Source: Alphaproteobacteria bacterium
Lineage (GTDB): Bacteria > Pseudomonadota > Alphaproteobacteria > Sphingomonadales > Emcibacteraceae
Length of the DNA stretch: 13,308 nucleotides
Assembly (NCBI GenBank): GCA_002401545.1
Contig: NVTJ01000145.1
Span: 1 to 13,308, forward strand
Direction of reading: 5' to 3'
Below are positions 6,008-13,308 of the stretch, piece by piece; the first letter of the stretch is position 1, and the number at the start of each line of letters is the position of its first letter. Under the pieces are notes generated by a model, which did not search any database, had not been told where the DNA came from, and saw only the letters and a program-made list of their open reading frames with translations. The position numbers and the translations under genes are program-made.

Positions 6008-7687
6008 ATGGCGTCTTATCAATATAGTTTTGTAATGAAAGGTCTGTCCAAGACCTATCCCGGTGCGAAGCCAACTCTCAAGGATGTAACCCTGTCTTTC
6101 ATGCCCGATGCCAAGATTGCCGTGATCGGTGTCAATGGTGCGGGCAAATCGACCCTGATGCGGATCATCGCCGGTCAGGATACGGATTTTCAGGGCGAAG
6201 CATGGGCGGCAGAGGGCATTAAAGTGGGCTACCTGGAGCAGGAGCCGCACCTTAATGAGACTAAAAACGTCTTTGACAATATCATGGAGGGCCTGGGTGA
6301 GCTGAAGGCCATCGTTGACGAATTTAATGAAATCAGCCTTAAATTCGCTGAACCCATGTCGGACGATGAAATGAACGACCTGATCATGAAGCAGGGCGAT
6401 TTGCAGGAAAAAATTGACGCCGCCGATGCCTGGGATCTGGACAGCCGGGTGGAGCTTGCCATGGAAGCCCTGCGCTGTCCGCCCAAAGATTCCGATGTGA
6501 CGGTCCTGTCCGGTGGTGAACGCAGGCGTGTGGCGCTCTGCCGACTGCTGCTCTCCAAACCGGAAATTCTGCTGCTTGATGAACCCACCAACCATCTGGA
6601 TGCAGAATCCGTGGCCTGGCTGGAAAATCATCTGAAAGAATATGTCGGCACCGTCATTCTGGTGACCCATGACCGCTATTTCCTTGATAATGTGGTCAAC
6701 TGGGTGCTGGAAATTGACCGCGCAAGGGCGATTCCCTATCAGGGCCATTATTCCGACTGGCTGGAACAGAAGGAAAAACGTCTGGCAAGAGAAGAAAAAG
6801 TCGAAGCGTCCCGCAAGAAAACCATGAAACGGGAACTGGCGTGGATACGTCAGTCGCCCAAAGCCCGTCAGGCCAAAAGCAAGGCCCGTATCAATGCCTA
6901 TGATGATTTGCTGGCCGCCGCGCAGGAAGGCCGCAATTCAGATGCCCAGATTCAGATCCCTGTGGGGCCGCGCCTTGGAAATGTGGTGATTGAGGCGGAA
7001 AATCTGTGCAAGGGATTTGGCGACAGGTTGTTGATTGACAATTTGAATTTCAGGCTGCCCCCCGGCGGTATTGTCGGCATCATCGGGGCCAACGGCGCCG
7101 GTAAAACAACCCTGTTCAAGATGATCATAGGCTCGGAAAAGCCGGATTCGGGATCTCTGAGAGTGGGGGAGACCGTGCTTATGGGCTATGTGGACCAGAG
7201 CCGTGATGATCTGGACGATAATAAAACCGTGTGGGAGGAAATCTCCGACGGCCTTGATATTTTTAATTTCAATGGCCGGGAGGTCCATACACGGGCCTAC
7301 GTTGGTAATTTTAATTTTAAAGGCACCGACCAGCAGAAAAAACTGGGGCAATTGTCGGGCGGCGAACGCAACCGGGTTCATCTGGCCAAGATGCTGCGCA
7401 CCCCGGCCAATGTTCTGCTGCTTGATGAGCCGACCAATGACCTTGATGTGGAAACCCTGAGTGCTTTGGAAGCGGCTCTGGAAGATTTCGCCGGTTGCGC
7501 TGTTATCATTTCCCATGATCGCTGGTTCCTGAACCGGATCGCTACCCATATTCTGGCCTTTGAAGGTCATTCGGAAGTGGTCTGGTTTGAAGGCAATTAT
7601 GAGGATTACGACAGGGACCGCCACAGAAGGCTGGGTGCCGTTGCTGACCGGCCGCACAAGCTGCAATATAAGAAATTGACGCGGTGA
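6008..7687 (+). CDS. ettA: Energy-dependent translational throttle protein EttA (ABC-F ATPase)
   Basis: The 559-residue soluble protein (E. coli EttA has 555) has two ABC nucleotide-binding domains and no membrane segments. Domain 1 has Walker A GVNGAGKST (41-49), signature LSGGERRR (167-174) and Walker B LLLLDEPTNHLD (187-198; catalytic E192). Domain 2 has Walker A GANGAGKTT (360-368), signature LSGGERNR (449-456) and Walker B VLLLDEPTNDLD (469-480; E474). Between them lies the basic P-site tRNA interaction linker (about 252-300, with RELAWIRQSPKARQAKSKAR), and the arm insertion is near 95-140. All catalytic residues are intact. In E. coli, EttA binds the ribosomal E site and gates entry to elongation according to the ATP/ADP ratio. 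The ATG is preceded by only a weak AAGTGAAA. Long open frames on the opposite strand are coding-bias shadows. Confidence 0.96.
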   Translation: MASYQYSFVMKGLSKTYPGAKPTLKDVTLSFMPDAKIAVIGVNGAGKSTLMRIIAGQDTDFQGEAWAAEGIKVGYLEQEPHLNETKNVFDNIMEGLGELKAIVDEFNEISLKFAEPMSDDEMNDLIMKQGDLQEKIDAADAWDLDSRVELAMEALRCPPKDSDVTVLSGGERRRVALCRLLLSKPEILLLDEPTNHLDAESVAWLENHLKEYVGTVILVTHDRYFLDNVVNWVLEIDRARAIPYQGHYSDWLEQKEKRLAREEKVEASRKKTMKRELAWIRQSPKARQAKSKARINAYDDLLAAAQEGRNSDAQIQIPVGPRLGNVVIEAENLCKGFGDRLLIDNLNFRLPPGGIVGIIGANGAGKTTLFKMIIGSEKPDSGSLRVGETVLMGYVDQSRDDLDDNKTVWEEISDGLDIFNFNGREVHTRAYVGNFNFKGTDQQKKLGQLSGGERNRVHLAKMLRTPANVLLLDEPTNDLDVETLSALEAALEDFAGCAVIISHDRWFLNRIATHILAFEGHSEVVWFEGNYEDYDRDRHRRLGAVADRPHKLQYKKLTR

Positions 7688-7771
7688 GGTGATAAAACCG
7701 ATATATCTGCCAAAGCCGCTCAGACCCTAATTTCCCCCGAGTGATATTAACGCTTGAATTGTAGGTTTGAG

Positions 7772-7799
7772 TTGAGTAGTTTGTCATCCAAAATATAGT
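7772..7799 (+). promoter_or_regulatory. Candidate dksA promoter
   Basis: TTGAGT (7772-7777) and TATAGT (7794-7799) are separated by 16 bases, giving a leader of about 27 bases before the ATG at 7833. It lies in the 145-base gap after ettA, which otherwise shows no gene and no clear terminator. Confidence 0.5.
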
Positions 7800-7832
7800 T
7801 AGAATGCAGGATGATACAGTTAGAGGCCGTTG

Positions 7833-8249
7833 ATGAAAACCAAGTTGCCGAAGGGATATAAGCCTTCACCAGATGAAAAGTTTATGAATGAAAGCCAGAC
7901 CATTTATTTTAGGAAAAAACTTTTGGACTGGAAAGAAGAAATTCTGCTTGACTCCAAGGAAACCTTGAATCACCTTCAGGAAGACAGCCAGAAAGAGCCT
8001 GATATTGCCGACCGTGCATCATCAGAGACCGACTGGTCGGTTGAGCTTAGAACCCGTGACCGGCAGCGTAAGCTGATCACAAAGATTGATGCCGCGATTG
8101 ACCGCATCAAGAATGGCGAATATGGCTTTTGCGAAGTTTCCGGCGAGCCGATAAATCTGGATCGACTGGATGCGCGGCCCATTGCCATGATGTCCCTGGA
8201 AGCTCAGGAAGAACATGAAAAATACGAAAAAGTTCACCGCGATAATTAA
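7833..8249 (+). CDS. dksA: DksA/TraR-family RNA polymerase-binding regulator with a single zinc-finger cysteine
   Basis: The product is a 138-residue transcription factor expected to enter the RNA polymerase secondary channel and act with ppGpp in the stringent response. The start is ATG 7833, with AGAGG (7822-7826) 6 bases upstream; an adjacent in-frame TTG at 7830 is less likely. Residues 22-95 form the coiled coil, with the functional tip D57-I-A-D60-R-A62 matching the D..D.A tip of E. coli DksA, then SVELRTRDRQRKLI. The C-terminal zinc-finger region GEYGFCEVSGEPI...RLDARPIAMMSLEAQ keeps only C100; the other three positions are S103, S121 and A124. Such cysteine-poor DksA proteins are known from alphaproteobacteria and can be active. 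It lies alone between ettA and a non-coding region with its own promoter. Confidence 0.9.
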   Translation: MKTKLPKGYKPSPDEKFMNESQTIYFRKKLLDWKEEILLDSKETLNHLQEDSQKEPDIADRASSETDWSVELRTRDRQRKLITKIDAAIDRIKNGEYGFCEVSGEPINLDRLDARPIAMMSLEAQEEHEKYEKVHRDN

Positions 8250-8272
8250 AGGGCCGGTTAACCCTGCGGTGA
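8234..8272. repeat. Inverted repeat over the dksA stop codon
   Basis: TCACCGC (8234-8240) pairs with GCGGTGA (8266-8272), and inside it AGGG (8250-8253) pairs with CCCT (8262-8265) around an 8-base loop. The 9-base one-sided bulge (8241-8249) contains the dksA stop codon. No T run follows, so terminator function is doubtful; it could stabilise the mRNA 3' end. Confidence 0.4.
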
Positions 8273-8443
8273 CTCCGTTTCGAACTGTCGAGTATAGGCC
8301 AGTATATTATCTGGCGAATCAATAAAACGAATATCACCATACATTAAGCACATCATATTTTTTGCGCCATTCAAGGAAACTTCTGAAGGCGGCAAGGATG
8401 CGGGGTCTGTCTCCGGCTGGTTTGCTATCTGTCTTATCCTCAT
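8258..8443 (-). CDS. Doubtful small open frame (61 aa), hypothetical
   Basis: An open frame of 61 codons runs on the minus strand, convergent with dksA and ending 9 bases after it. The product would be soluble with no recognised motif. AAGGGAG directly touches the ATG with no spacing, which is unfavourable, and no convincing promoter is seen. It is listed because the surrounding 545 bases have no other gene candidate; it may equally be non-coding. Confidence 0.18.
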   Translation of the reverse strand: MRIRQIANQPETDPASLPPSEVSLNGAKNMMCLMYGDIRFIDSPDNILAYTRQFETESPQG

Positions 8444-8527
8444 CTCCCTTTAATACTCACGTGACTTAGAATGGATTTCAGGATTCGTTCGGTCTTCGCC
8501 GACTTGCGTCAAAACCTCTAAATCAAA

Positions 8528-8568
8528 TTTCAGGCATAAATTAAACTTTATCCGCCGGAGGCCTGAAA
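8528..8568. repeat. Inverted repeat upstream of the receptor promoter
   Basis: TTTCAGGC (8528-8535) and GCCTGAAA (8561-8568) are perfect 8-base inverted arms with a 25-base loop. It lies about 25 bases upstream of the TTGACA used for the receptor gene. It could be a regulator site with distant half-sites or a terminator for minus-strand transcription; neither can be decided by eye. Confidence 0.4.
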
Positions 8569-8592
8569 ATTATCAGCCGTACGAGAAATAAC

Positions 8593-8621
8593 TTGACAGG
8601 TTGTTCCGGGGGGAATAAAAA
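8593..8621 (+). promoter_or_regulatory. Candidate promoter of the TonB-dependent receptor gene
   Basis: A perfect TTGACA (8593-8598) is followed after 17 bases by TAAAAA (8616-8621). The predicted leader is long, about 165 bases, and very AT-rich at its start. No better pair is visible closer to the gene. Confidence 0.5.
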
Positions 8622-8728
8622 TGAAATAAATATTATAAAAATATAAAACTGGAAAATGTTTTATGGTTTCTGTGGAAGGGAAGTAGTTCCACATGAAATC
8701 TCCCGGACTGAATACTGCTGAGCCAATG

Positions 8729-8748
8729 GCTGGTTTAACCAAACCGGC
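8729..8748 (+). promoter_or_regulatory. Hairpin or operator dyad in the receptor-gene leader
   Basis: GCTGGTTT (8729-8736) and AAACCGGC (8741-8748) can pair over 8 bases (one G-T pair) around the loop AACC. The inner part also reads as an odd palindrome, TGGTT-T-AACCA (8731-8741). It ends 46 bases before the ATG. A leader RNA hairpin or a repressor operator (for example LacI-like) are both possible. Confidence 0.4.
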
Positions 8749-8794
8749 AAATAAATTTGTGCCAAGATAATAGAAAACCAGAGGAGACTTTAAA

Positions 8795-11533
8795 ATGAAA
8801 ACCCAAGATAATAATATGAATCGAACGCCGGCTGCAAGGATGAGCAGACTGGTGGGTGGGCTGCTGTCATCCGTAGCGGCCCTGACAATGGTGTCGGCAA
8901 CATATGCCGGCGCTGAAGAAGCTGATGTCCTTGAAGAGGTTGTTGTGACCGGCATTCGCGGAAGCCTGCAAAAGGTTCTCAGTATAAAACGTAATGCAAC
9001 AGGTATTGTGGATGGTATTTCATCTCAGGATATTTCCGATTTCCCGGGCTTTAACATCACGGAAGAGCTTGGAAGATTGCCTGGTGTGGCGATTACCCGT
9101 ACCAATGGTGAGGGAAAATCGATTACGGTGCGTGGTCTTGCCACTGAATTTGTCCGGGTGACGATTAATGGTCAGACGGTAACGTCCGGTAATCAGGGCC
9201 GGGAAGTGGATTTTGATATTTTTGCATCCGAACTCTTTGGTTCGGCTTCCATCACAAAAACAACGACAGCTTCCATGGTTGAAGGTGGTTTGGCGGCCAC
9301 TGTTGATTTGCGTTCACCGCGTCCACTTGACCTGCCTGATTTTGTTCTCAGAGTTTCTGGTGAAGGAACTTACGGCGGACTGTCACGTGAGGTCGATCCA
9401 CGCCTGTCCGCAATGATCAGCAAACAATTTAATGATGGCCGGTTAGGTGTTCTGGCCACTGTTGCTTACTCGGAGACATATCTGCGGGCAGATGTGTCAC
9501 AGCCATGGCGGTATATAGATCGCGGTAATGGTTTTGCGGATAAGGCATCCGGGTTGTATGATTTTGACGGCGATGGTGTGATTGACCCTGAGTTCGTTGG
9601 TGCGGTTGAAGCAAGATTGCCCCGCAATCAGCTTGATATTCGTGATCGTGAACGTCTCGGTATCACAGCAGCCGTCCAGTTTCAGGCGACTGATGATTTA
9701 TTGTTAAGCTTTGATTTCCTGCGTGCTGACTTGTTTGGCAAGCGTAACCGGTACACCATGGACGGAAATTTACAAAAAAATCCTGCCGCAAGGAACCGGG
9801 ACGATTTCAAGATTGTTGACGGACAGATTGTTAAAGGGGTCTGGACAGGGGTTAATCAGCGGAGTGAGGAGTTGATCAAATATGCTGATGAAGTAACAAA
9901 CTTGTTCAATCTTGAAGCGGATTGGGATATTTCTGAAAACTGGAATGCTTTTTTCAAGGTTTCCCGTTCGGATGCCTTTAAAAATATTCAGGAAGAGTCA
10001 TACTTGATTCAAGGAAATGGTGATTTTGGGTATGAGCTTTTCGGGGATAATCTTTTCTTCAAATTTGGTCCGGCCATCAATGCGCTTGATGCGGGTAACT
10101 TTACTTTGGCACAGGCTAAAAGAAAGCCGGTTAACGTCAATGATGAAGAGAATTCCGCCCGTTTTGATCTGACATATAATTCTGATGGTAACGGTACATT
10201 CAGGCAGCTCAAATTTGGTGCCTATGCCTCCGAACGTGATTTGGATGTTACTAAATGGGAAGGTGTCTTTAGCCCAAGGTTGCTGAATGGTGTTGTTGTA
10301 GCGCAAGGAACGGATGCCGCTAATGAAACCACTATTCCAATTGGTGATTTCGCGGATGTTCTGCCTGTTAGTGATCTCTTTAAAGGGTTTGGCAGTATTG
10401 CAGATCCGGCAACAAGGACTTGGATTATTGCCAATCTGGACAGGATAAGAGAGACGGCCTTCTTTGCGGGGCCAACAACGACCGATGCCATGGGACGGAA
10501 AGTTATCGTGGCACCGCTTCAGCAAGGTTCATCCTTTCAAGTGAATGAAAAAACCTATAGTGCTTATGCGCAGGCTGATTTTGAATTCGATAATGTATTC
10601 GTAAATCTTGGTGGCCGTATTGTGCGTACCGAACAGACATCAACGGGATTTGAACCGGCGGCAGTTGGGTTTTCTGACATTAGTATTGATAATAAATATA
10701 CAGATTTCCTACCCTCTATCAGTATTCGGTATGATGCGACAGACGATATAGTTGTTCGGGCTACTGCAAATCGCAACATTACGCGGCCTACGATCAGTAA
10801 ACTGACGCCGGGACGCAATCTGGATCCAAACCAGAAGTTGGGTAAATCCGGCAATCCTGAACTGGAACCTTTCCGGGTGAATTCATTTGATCTCTCTCTG
10901 GAGTGGTATTTCTCTGAGGAAGCATTGTTGTCGGCAAGCGTATTCTACAAGGACATGCAATCTTTTATTATCACTGATTCCAGCGACGTTGTAATCCAGG
11001 GCAGCAGCTTGTTTGACGATGAAGGTAACAGCATCAATGGTCAGACCTTTGATGTTACCAGACCTGAGAATGGTCAGGGCGGCACGGTAAAAGGGCTTGA
11101 GCTTACTTACCAGCAGCCCTTCACTTTTCTGCCGGGTTTCTGGAGTGGTTTAGGCGTTACCGCCAACTATACTTATGCGGACAGTAATGTGACAACCAAG
11201 GGTGGAATAAAAACAACCTTGCAGGGTCAGTCCAAAAATTCCTACAATATTGTAGGTTATTTTGAAAATGATCTGTTCAATGTACGTTTGGCCTGGGGAT
11301 GGCGTGACAAGTTCGTCAAGGAACTTCGCCAGGGGCGTGAAGTGTTTTGGCGGGCTTTCGGGCAACTGGATATTTCTGCCAAATATAATATCAATGAGCA
11401 AACGGCGCTCACATTTGAAGCAATTAACCTGACCAATTCAAATGCGCTTCAGTTTGATGAGTTAGAGGCCCGTGGTATTGAATATATCAACACGGGTACG
11501 ACATACCGCTTGGGTGCGTCGTTTAATTTCTAA
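8795..11533 (+). CDS. TonB-dependent outer-membrane receptor (Xanthomonas/Caulobacter-type)
   Basis: The 912-residue protein imports a ligand across the outer membrane using TonB-ExbBD energy. AGGAGA (8782-8787) lies 7 bases before the ATG. A signal peptide covers residues 1-38, with hydrophobic core 19-35 and likely cleavage after TYA. A TonB-box-like stretch DVLEEVVVTGIRGSL (44-58) precedes the plug, about 64-175, with SDFPGFNITEELGRLPGVAITR (81-102), the conserved VRGL (112-115) and INGQTV (124-129). The 22-strand barrel follows and ends with the expected C-terminal aromatic residue (LGASFNF). An acidic DFDGDGVIDPE (256-266) resembles a calcium-binding loop and would lie in the early barrel. 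The signature fits the TonB-Xanth-Caul class, often used for carbohydrates, but the ligand is not evident. A symporter gene follows on the same strand 110 bases later. Confidence 0.93.
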   Translation: MKTQDNNMNRTPAARMSRLVGGLLSSVAALTMVSATYAGAEEADVLEEVVVTGIRGSLQKVLSIKRNATGIVDGISSQDISDFPGFNITEELGRLPGVAITRTNGEGKSITVRGLATEFVRVTINGQTVTSGNQGREVDFDIFASELFGSASITKTTTASMVEGGLAATVDLRSPRPLDLPDFVLRVSGEGTYGGLSREVDPRLSAMISKQFNDGRLGVLATVAYSETYLRADVSQPWRYIDRGNGFADKASGLYDFDGDGVIDPEFVGAVEARLPRNQLDIRDRERLGITAAVQFQATDDLLLSFDFLRADLFGKRNRYTMDGNLQKNPAARNRDDFKIVDGQIVKGVWTGVNQRSEELIKYADEVTNLFNLEADWDISENWNAFFKVSRSDAFKNIQEESYLIQGNGDFGYELFGDNLFFKFGPAINALDAGNFTLAQAKRKPVNVNDEENSARFDLTYNSDGNGTFRQLKFGAYASERDLDVTKWEGVFSPRLLNGVVVAQGTDAANETTIPIGDFADVLPVSDLFKGFGSIADPATRTWIIANLDRIRETAFFAGPTTTDAMGRKVIVAPLQQGSSFQVNEKTYSAYAQADFEFDNVFVNLGGRIVRTEQTSTGFEPAAVGFSDISIDNKYTDFLPSISIRYDATDDIVVRATANRNITRPTISKLTPGRNLDPNQKLGKSGNPELEPFRVNSFDLSLEWYFSEEALLSASVFYKDMQSFIITDSSDVVIQGSSLFDDEGNSINGQTFDVTRPENGQGGTVKGLELTYQQPFTFLPGFWSGLGVTANYTYADSNVTTKGGIKTTLQGQSKNSYNIVGYFENDLFNVRLAWGWRDKFVKELRQGREVFWRAFGQLDISAKYNINEQTALTFEAINLTNSNALQFDELEARGIEYINTGTTYRLGASFNF

Positions 11534-11545
11534 GTTTCTATCTTA

Positions 11546-11579
11546 AAAGCAAGGAATCTGTGGCCCGGTTCCTTGCTTT
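11546..11579 (+). terminator. Strong hairpin terminator between receptor and symporter
   Basis: AAAGCAAGGAA (11546-11556) and TTCCTTGCTTT (11569-11579) form a perfect 11-bp stem with a 12-base loop, starting 13 bases after the receptor stop codon. The 3' arm ends in TTT and is followed by ATTTAAAATT. It should stop or reduce transcription, so the downstream symporter needs read-through or its own promoter. Confidence 0.75.
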
Positions 11580-11643
11580 ATTTAAAATTAAGGACACAAT
11601 AAAAACGTTATAACCAAAGTATCCGCATAACAGGGAGGGCAAA

Positions 11644-13266
11644 ATGTTCATAACGATAGTTTCTTTTATTGCTTTTACGTCATTGGTGGCGATCATTTCA
11701 TATATGGTCACCAGAAAAGACAAGATGACAACCTCAGATGCCTATTTTCTCGGCGGCAGGAGCCTGACGGCCTGGGTCATTGCCGGGTCTTTGATGCTGA
11801 CCAATCTGTCGACGGAACATCTTATCGGCCTGAACGGCGATGCTTTCAAGCATACCATTGCCGTAATGGCGTGGGAAACAACGGCGGCGCTGGCCATGGT
11901 GCTGACGGCATTGTATTTTCTGCCCAAATACCTCAAAAGCGGCTTTGTCACCATTCCCCAATATCTATCGGAACGCTATGATGATTCAACCCGGGTGATT
12001 GCCACCCTGTTGTTTCTGTTTTCCTATATTGTTGCCATCCTTCCCGTGGTCTTGCTTTTTGGGGCTGCCGGAGTGGAAAGTCTGTTTGATGTTTCGGAAA
12101 ATCTGGGCATCAGCTATAGCCAGTCGATCTGGATACTGGTCTGGGGCATTGGCACATTGGGCTCACTTTATGCCATATTTGGCGGCCTGAAGGCGGTTGC
12201 TATCTCGGATACTATCAATGGACTTGGATTTTTGATTGTCGGTCTCATGGTTCCGGTGCTGGCACTGATGTATATTGGTGACGGCGATATGTTTGCCGGT
12301 TTCTCTGAAGTATTCCACGAGGAGCATGAAAAATTTGATATTACCGGCGACGAACCGGGGTCATTTTTACCCTTTGGCGTGCTGTTTACCGGCATGATCG
12401 TCAACCAGATTTTCTTCTGGTGTACCAACCAGTCCATTATTCAGCGCGCCCTTGGGGCCAAAAACCTGGCTGAGGGTCAGAAGGGTGTTCTTATTGCGGC
12501 GGGTTTCAAGCTTATTGGTCCCCTGATCATAGTTCTGCCCGGCGTTATTGCTTTTCATATGTTCAAGGGTGTTTTAGGACCGGAAGATTACCTGATGGCC
12601 TATCCCATGCTGGTGAAAACTGTGCTGCCATCCGCGCTTGTGGGTTTCTTTGCTGCTGTCATGGTCGGGGCCGTTCTCAGTACATTCAACAGCGTCCTGA
12701 ATTCATCGGCCACTCTGTTCAGTCAGGGTATTTACATGGCGATCTTTAATAAGGAAGCCACAGGCAGGCAGTTGGTTTTTTCAGGCCGGGTGATCAGTAT
12801 TATTCTGGCGCTGGCGGCGATGATTGCGGCCCCCCTGATCAATACCGACGGCAGCCTGTATAATTACCTTCAGAAAATTAACGCCACCTTTTTTGGTCCC
12901 ATGCTTGCCGTTATCATGCTGGGGTTCCTTACCAAAAAAGTGTCTGCCAAGGCCGCCAAAATCGGATTGCTTGGCGGGCCGGTGGCTTTCTATCTGCTGA
13001 CAACAACTTTTGATGCCGAAATTCAGAGCTTTCTGATGAATGTCTTCAACACACCGGATCAAATACATTTTCTGCATATGCTGGCTTTCGTCTTTGTACT
13101 GACGGTTGTGGTCATGCTGGTGGTCAGTAAATTTTATCCGGCGGAAAAAACATATGTCCAGAAATATACTCATGATGTCGATATTACGCCCTGGAAATAT
13201 GCGAAACATGCAGGCATTACGATTTCCGTTATCACTGTCATGTTTTATATTCTGCTCGCACAATAA
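11644..13266 (+). CDS. Sodium:solute symporter, SLC5/YidK-like
   Basis: The 540-residue inner-membrane protein belongs to the SSS family and resembles the E. coli YidK group and SGLT-type sugar carriers. Landmarks are the first helix (1-21), DAYFLGGRSLTAWVIAGSLMLTNLSTEHLIGLNG (32-65) with the broken TM1, GFVTIPQYLSERYD, GGLKAVAISDTINGLG, WCTNQSIIQRALGAKNLAEGQKG, and the Na+-site helix GAVLSTFNSVLNSSATLFSQGIY. It ends with a hydrophobic helix (about 522-539). AGGGAGGG (11632-11639) lies 4 bases before the ATG. A sugar, polyol or similar substrate is plausible but not proven. It is codirectional with the TonB-dependent receptor upstream, suggesting an outer-plus-inner membrane uptake pair. TATAAC (11609-11614) could be the -10 of its own promoter, with a weak -35. 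The AT-rich 42 bases after the stop hold nothing recognisable. Confidence 0.9.
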   Translation: MFITIVSFIAFTSLVAIISYMVTRKDKMTTSDAYFLGGRSLTAWVIAGSLMLTNLSTEHLIGLNGDAFKHTIAVMAWETTAALAMVLTALYFLPKYLKSGFVTIPQYLSERYDDSTRVIATLLFLFSYIVAILPVVLLFGAAGVESLFDVSENLGISYSQSIWILVWGIGTLGSLYAIFGGLKAVAISDTINGLGFLIVGLMVPVLALMYIGDGDMFAGFSEVFHEEHEKFDITGDEPGSFLPFGVLFTGMIVNQIFFWCTNQSIIQRALGAKNLAEGQKGVLIAAGFKLIGPLIIVLPGVIAFHMFKGVLGPEDYLMAYPMLVKTVLPSALVGFFAAVMVGAVLSTFNSVLNSSATLFSQGIYMAIFNKEATGRQLVFSGRVISIILALAAMIAAPLINTDGSLYNYLQKINATFFGPMLAVIMLGFLTKKVSAKAAKIGLLGGPVAFYLLTTTFDAEIQSFLMNVFNTPDQIHFLHMLAFVFVLTVVVMLVVSKFYPAEKTYVQKYTHDVDITPWKYAKHAGITISVITVMFYILLAQ

Positions 13267-13308
13267 TAAATGAAATAATTATTGTAAATAATATAATAAT
13301 GAAATATT

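Noticed and set aside
5957..6748. Long minus-strand open frame (263 codons) opposite ettA
   Set aside because: It lies fully antisense to an unmistakable EttA gene, has no domain or ribosome site, and its composition (many His, Phe, Gln, Ile) is typical of an antisense shadow.
6938..7666. Second long minus-strand open frame (242 codons) opposite ettA
   Set aside because: It is antisense to the second ATPase domain of EttA, and its sequence has the same shadow composition without motifs.
8457..8464. TCACGTGA palindrome in the non-coding stretch
   Set aside because: Eight-base palindromes are expected by chance at this window size, and no second copy or promoter lies beside it.
9998..10525. 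Minus-strand open frame (175 codons) inside the TonB receptor gene
   Set aside because: It is antisense to a continuous, well-conserved receptor and carries no motif or start signals of its own.
11650..11663. Match (11 of 14) to the TetR palindrome at the start of the YidK-like symporter gene
   Set aside because: It falls inside codons 3-7, lacks the second half of the dyad and is a single copy, so chance is the simpler explanation.

Overview
The window reads as a chromosomal stretch of a Gram-negative bacterium, most likely a marine or aquatic alphaproteobacterium (an Emcibacter/Kordiimonas-like lineage is my guess, from protein style only). The pointers are a TonB-dependent receptor of the Xanthomonas/Caulobacter-type class, a DksA that keeps only one of the four zinc-finger cysteines (common in alphaproteobacteria), and two Na+-coupled solute symporters. 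There is no rRNA, tRNA, CRISPR array, insertion sequence or phage gene that I can see.

Layout. (1) Positions 83-1752: a small regulated cassette. A TetR-family repressor gene (plus strand) is divergent from a tandem-domain YdhR-like protein and a small exported protein (both minus strand). Three near-identical 14-bp palindromes, built on ATAACGATCGTTAT, fill the shared promoter region and are the probable TetR operators. (2) Positions 1768-5401 (minus): a tightly overlapping three-gene operon. It runs from a DUF4212 symporter small subunit, through a membrane-anchored pentapeptide-repeat protein, to the large sodium:solute symporter subunit (VC_2705 type). The two symporter subunits are normally adjacent; here an AT-rich pentapeptide gene lies between them, joined by an ATGA overlap on one side and TAATG on the other. 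(3) Positions 5484-8249 (plus): housekeeping and stress genes, namely free methionine-(R)-sulfoxide reductase (msrC type), the ABC-F ribosome factor EttA, and a DksA-family RNA polymerase regulator. (4) Positions 8250-8794: a 545-base stretch without a convincing gene, holding several inverted repeats and a good promoter for the next gene. (5) Positions 8795-13266 (plus): a nutrient-uptake pair, a 912-residue TonB-dependent receptor followed by an SLC5/YidK-like sodium:solute symporter. An 11-bp-stem terminator hairpin separates them.

How the parts work together. The TetR cassette looks like a self-contained ligand- or stress-responsive switch. The minus-strand operon should make a two-subunit Na+ symporter plus a membrane protein that may modify or anchor it. 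The receptor and second symporter would carry one substrate, possibly a sugar or sugar derivative, across the outer and then the inner membrane. The most unusual items are the pentapeptide gene wedged into the symporter operon and the TetR/tandem-YdhR switch with triple operators.
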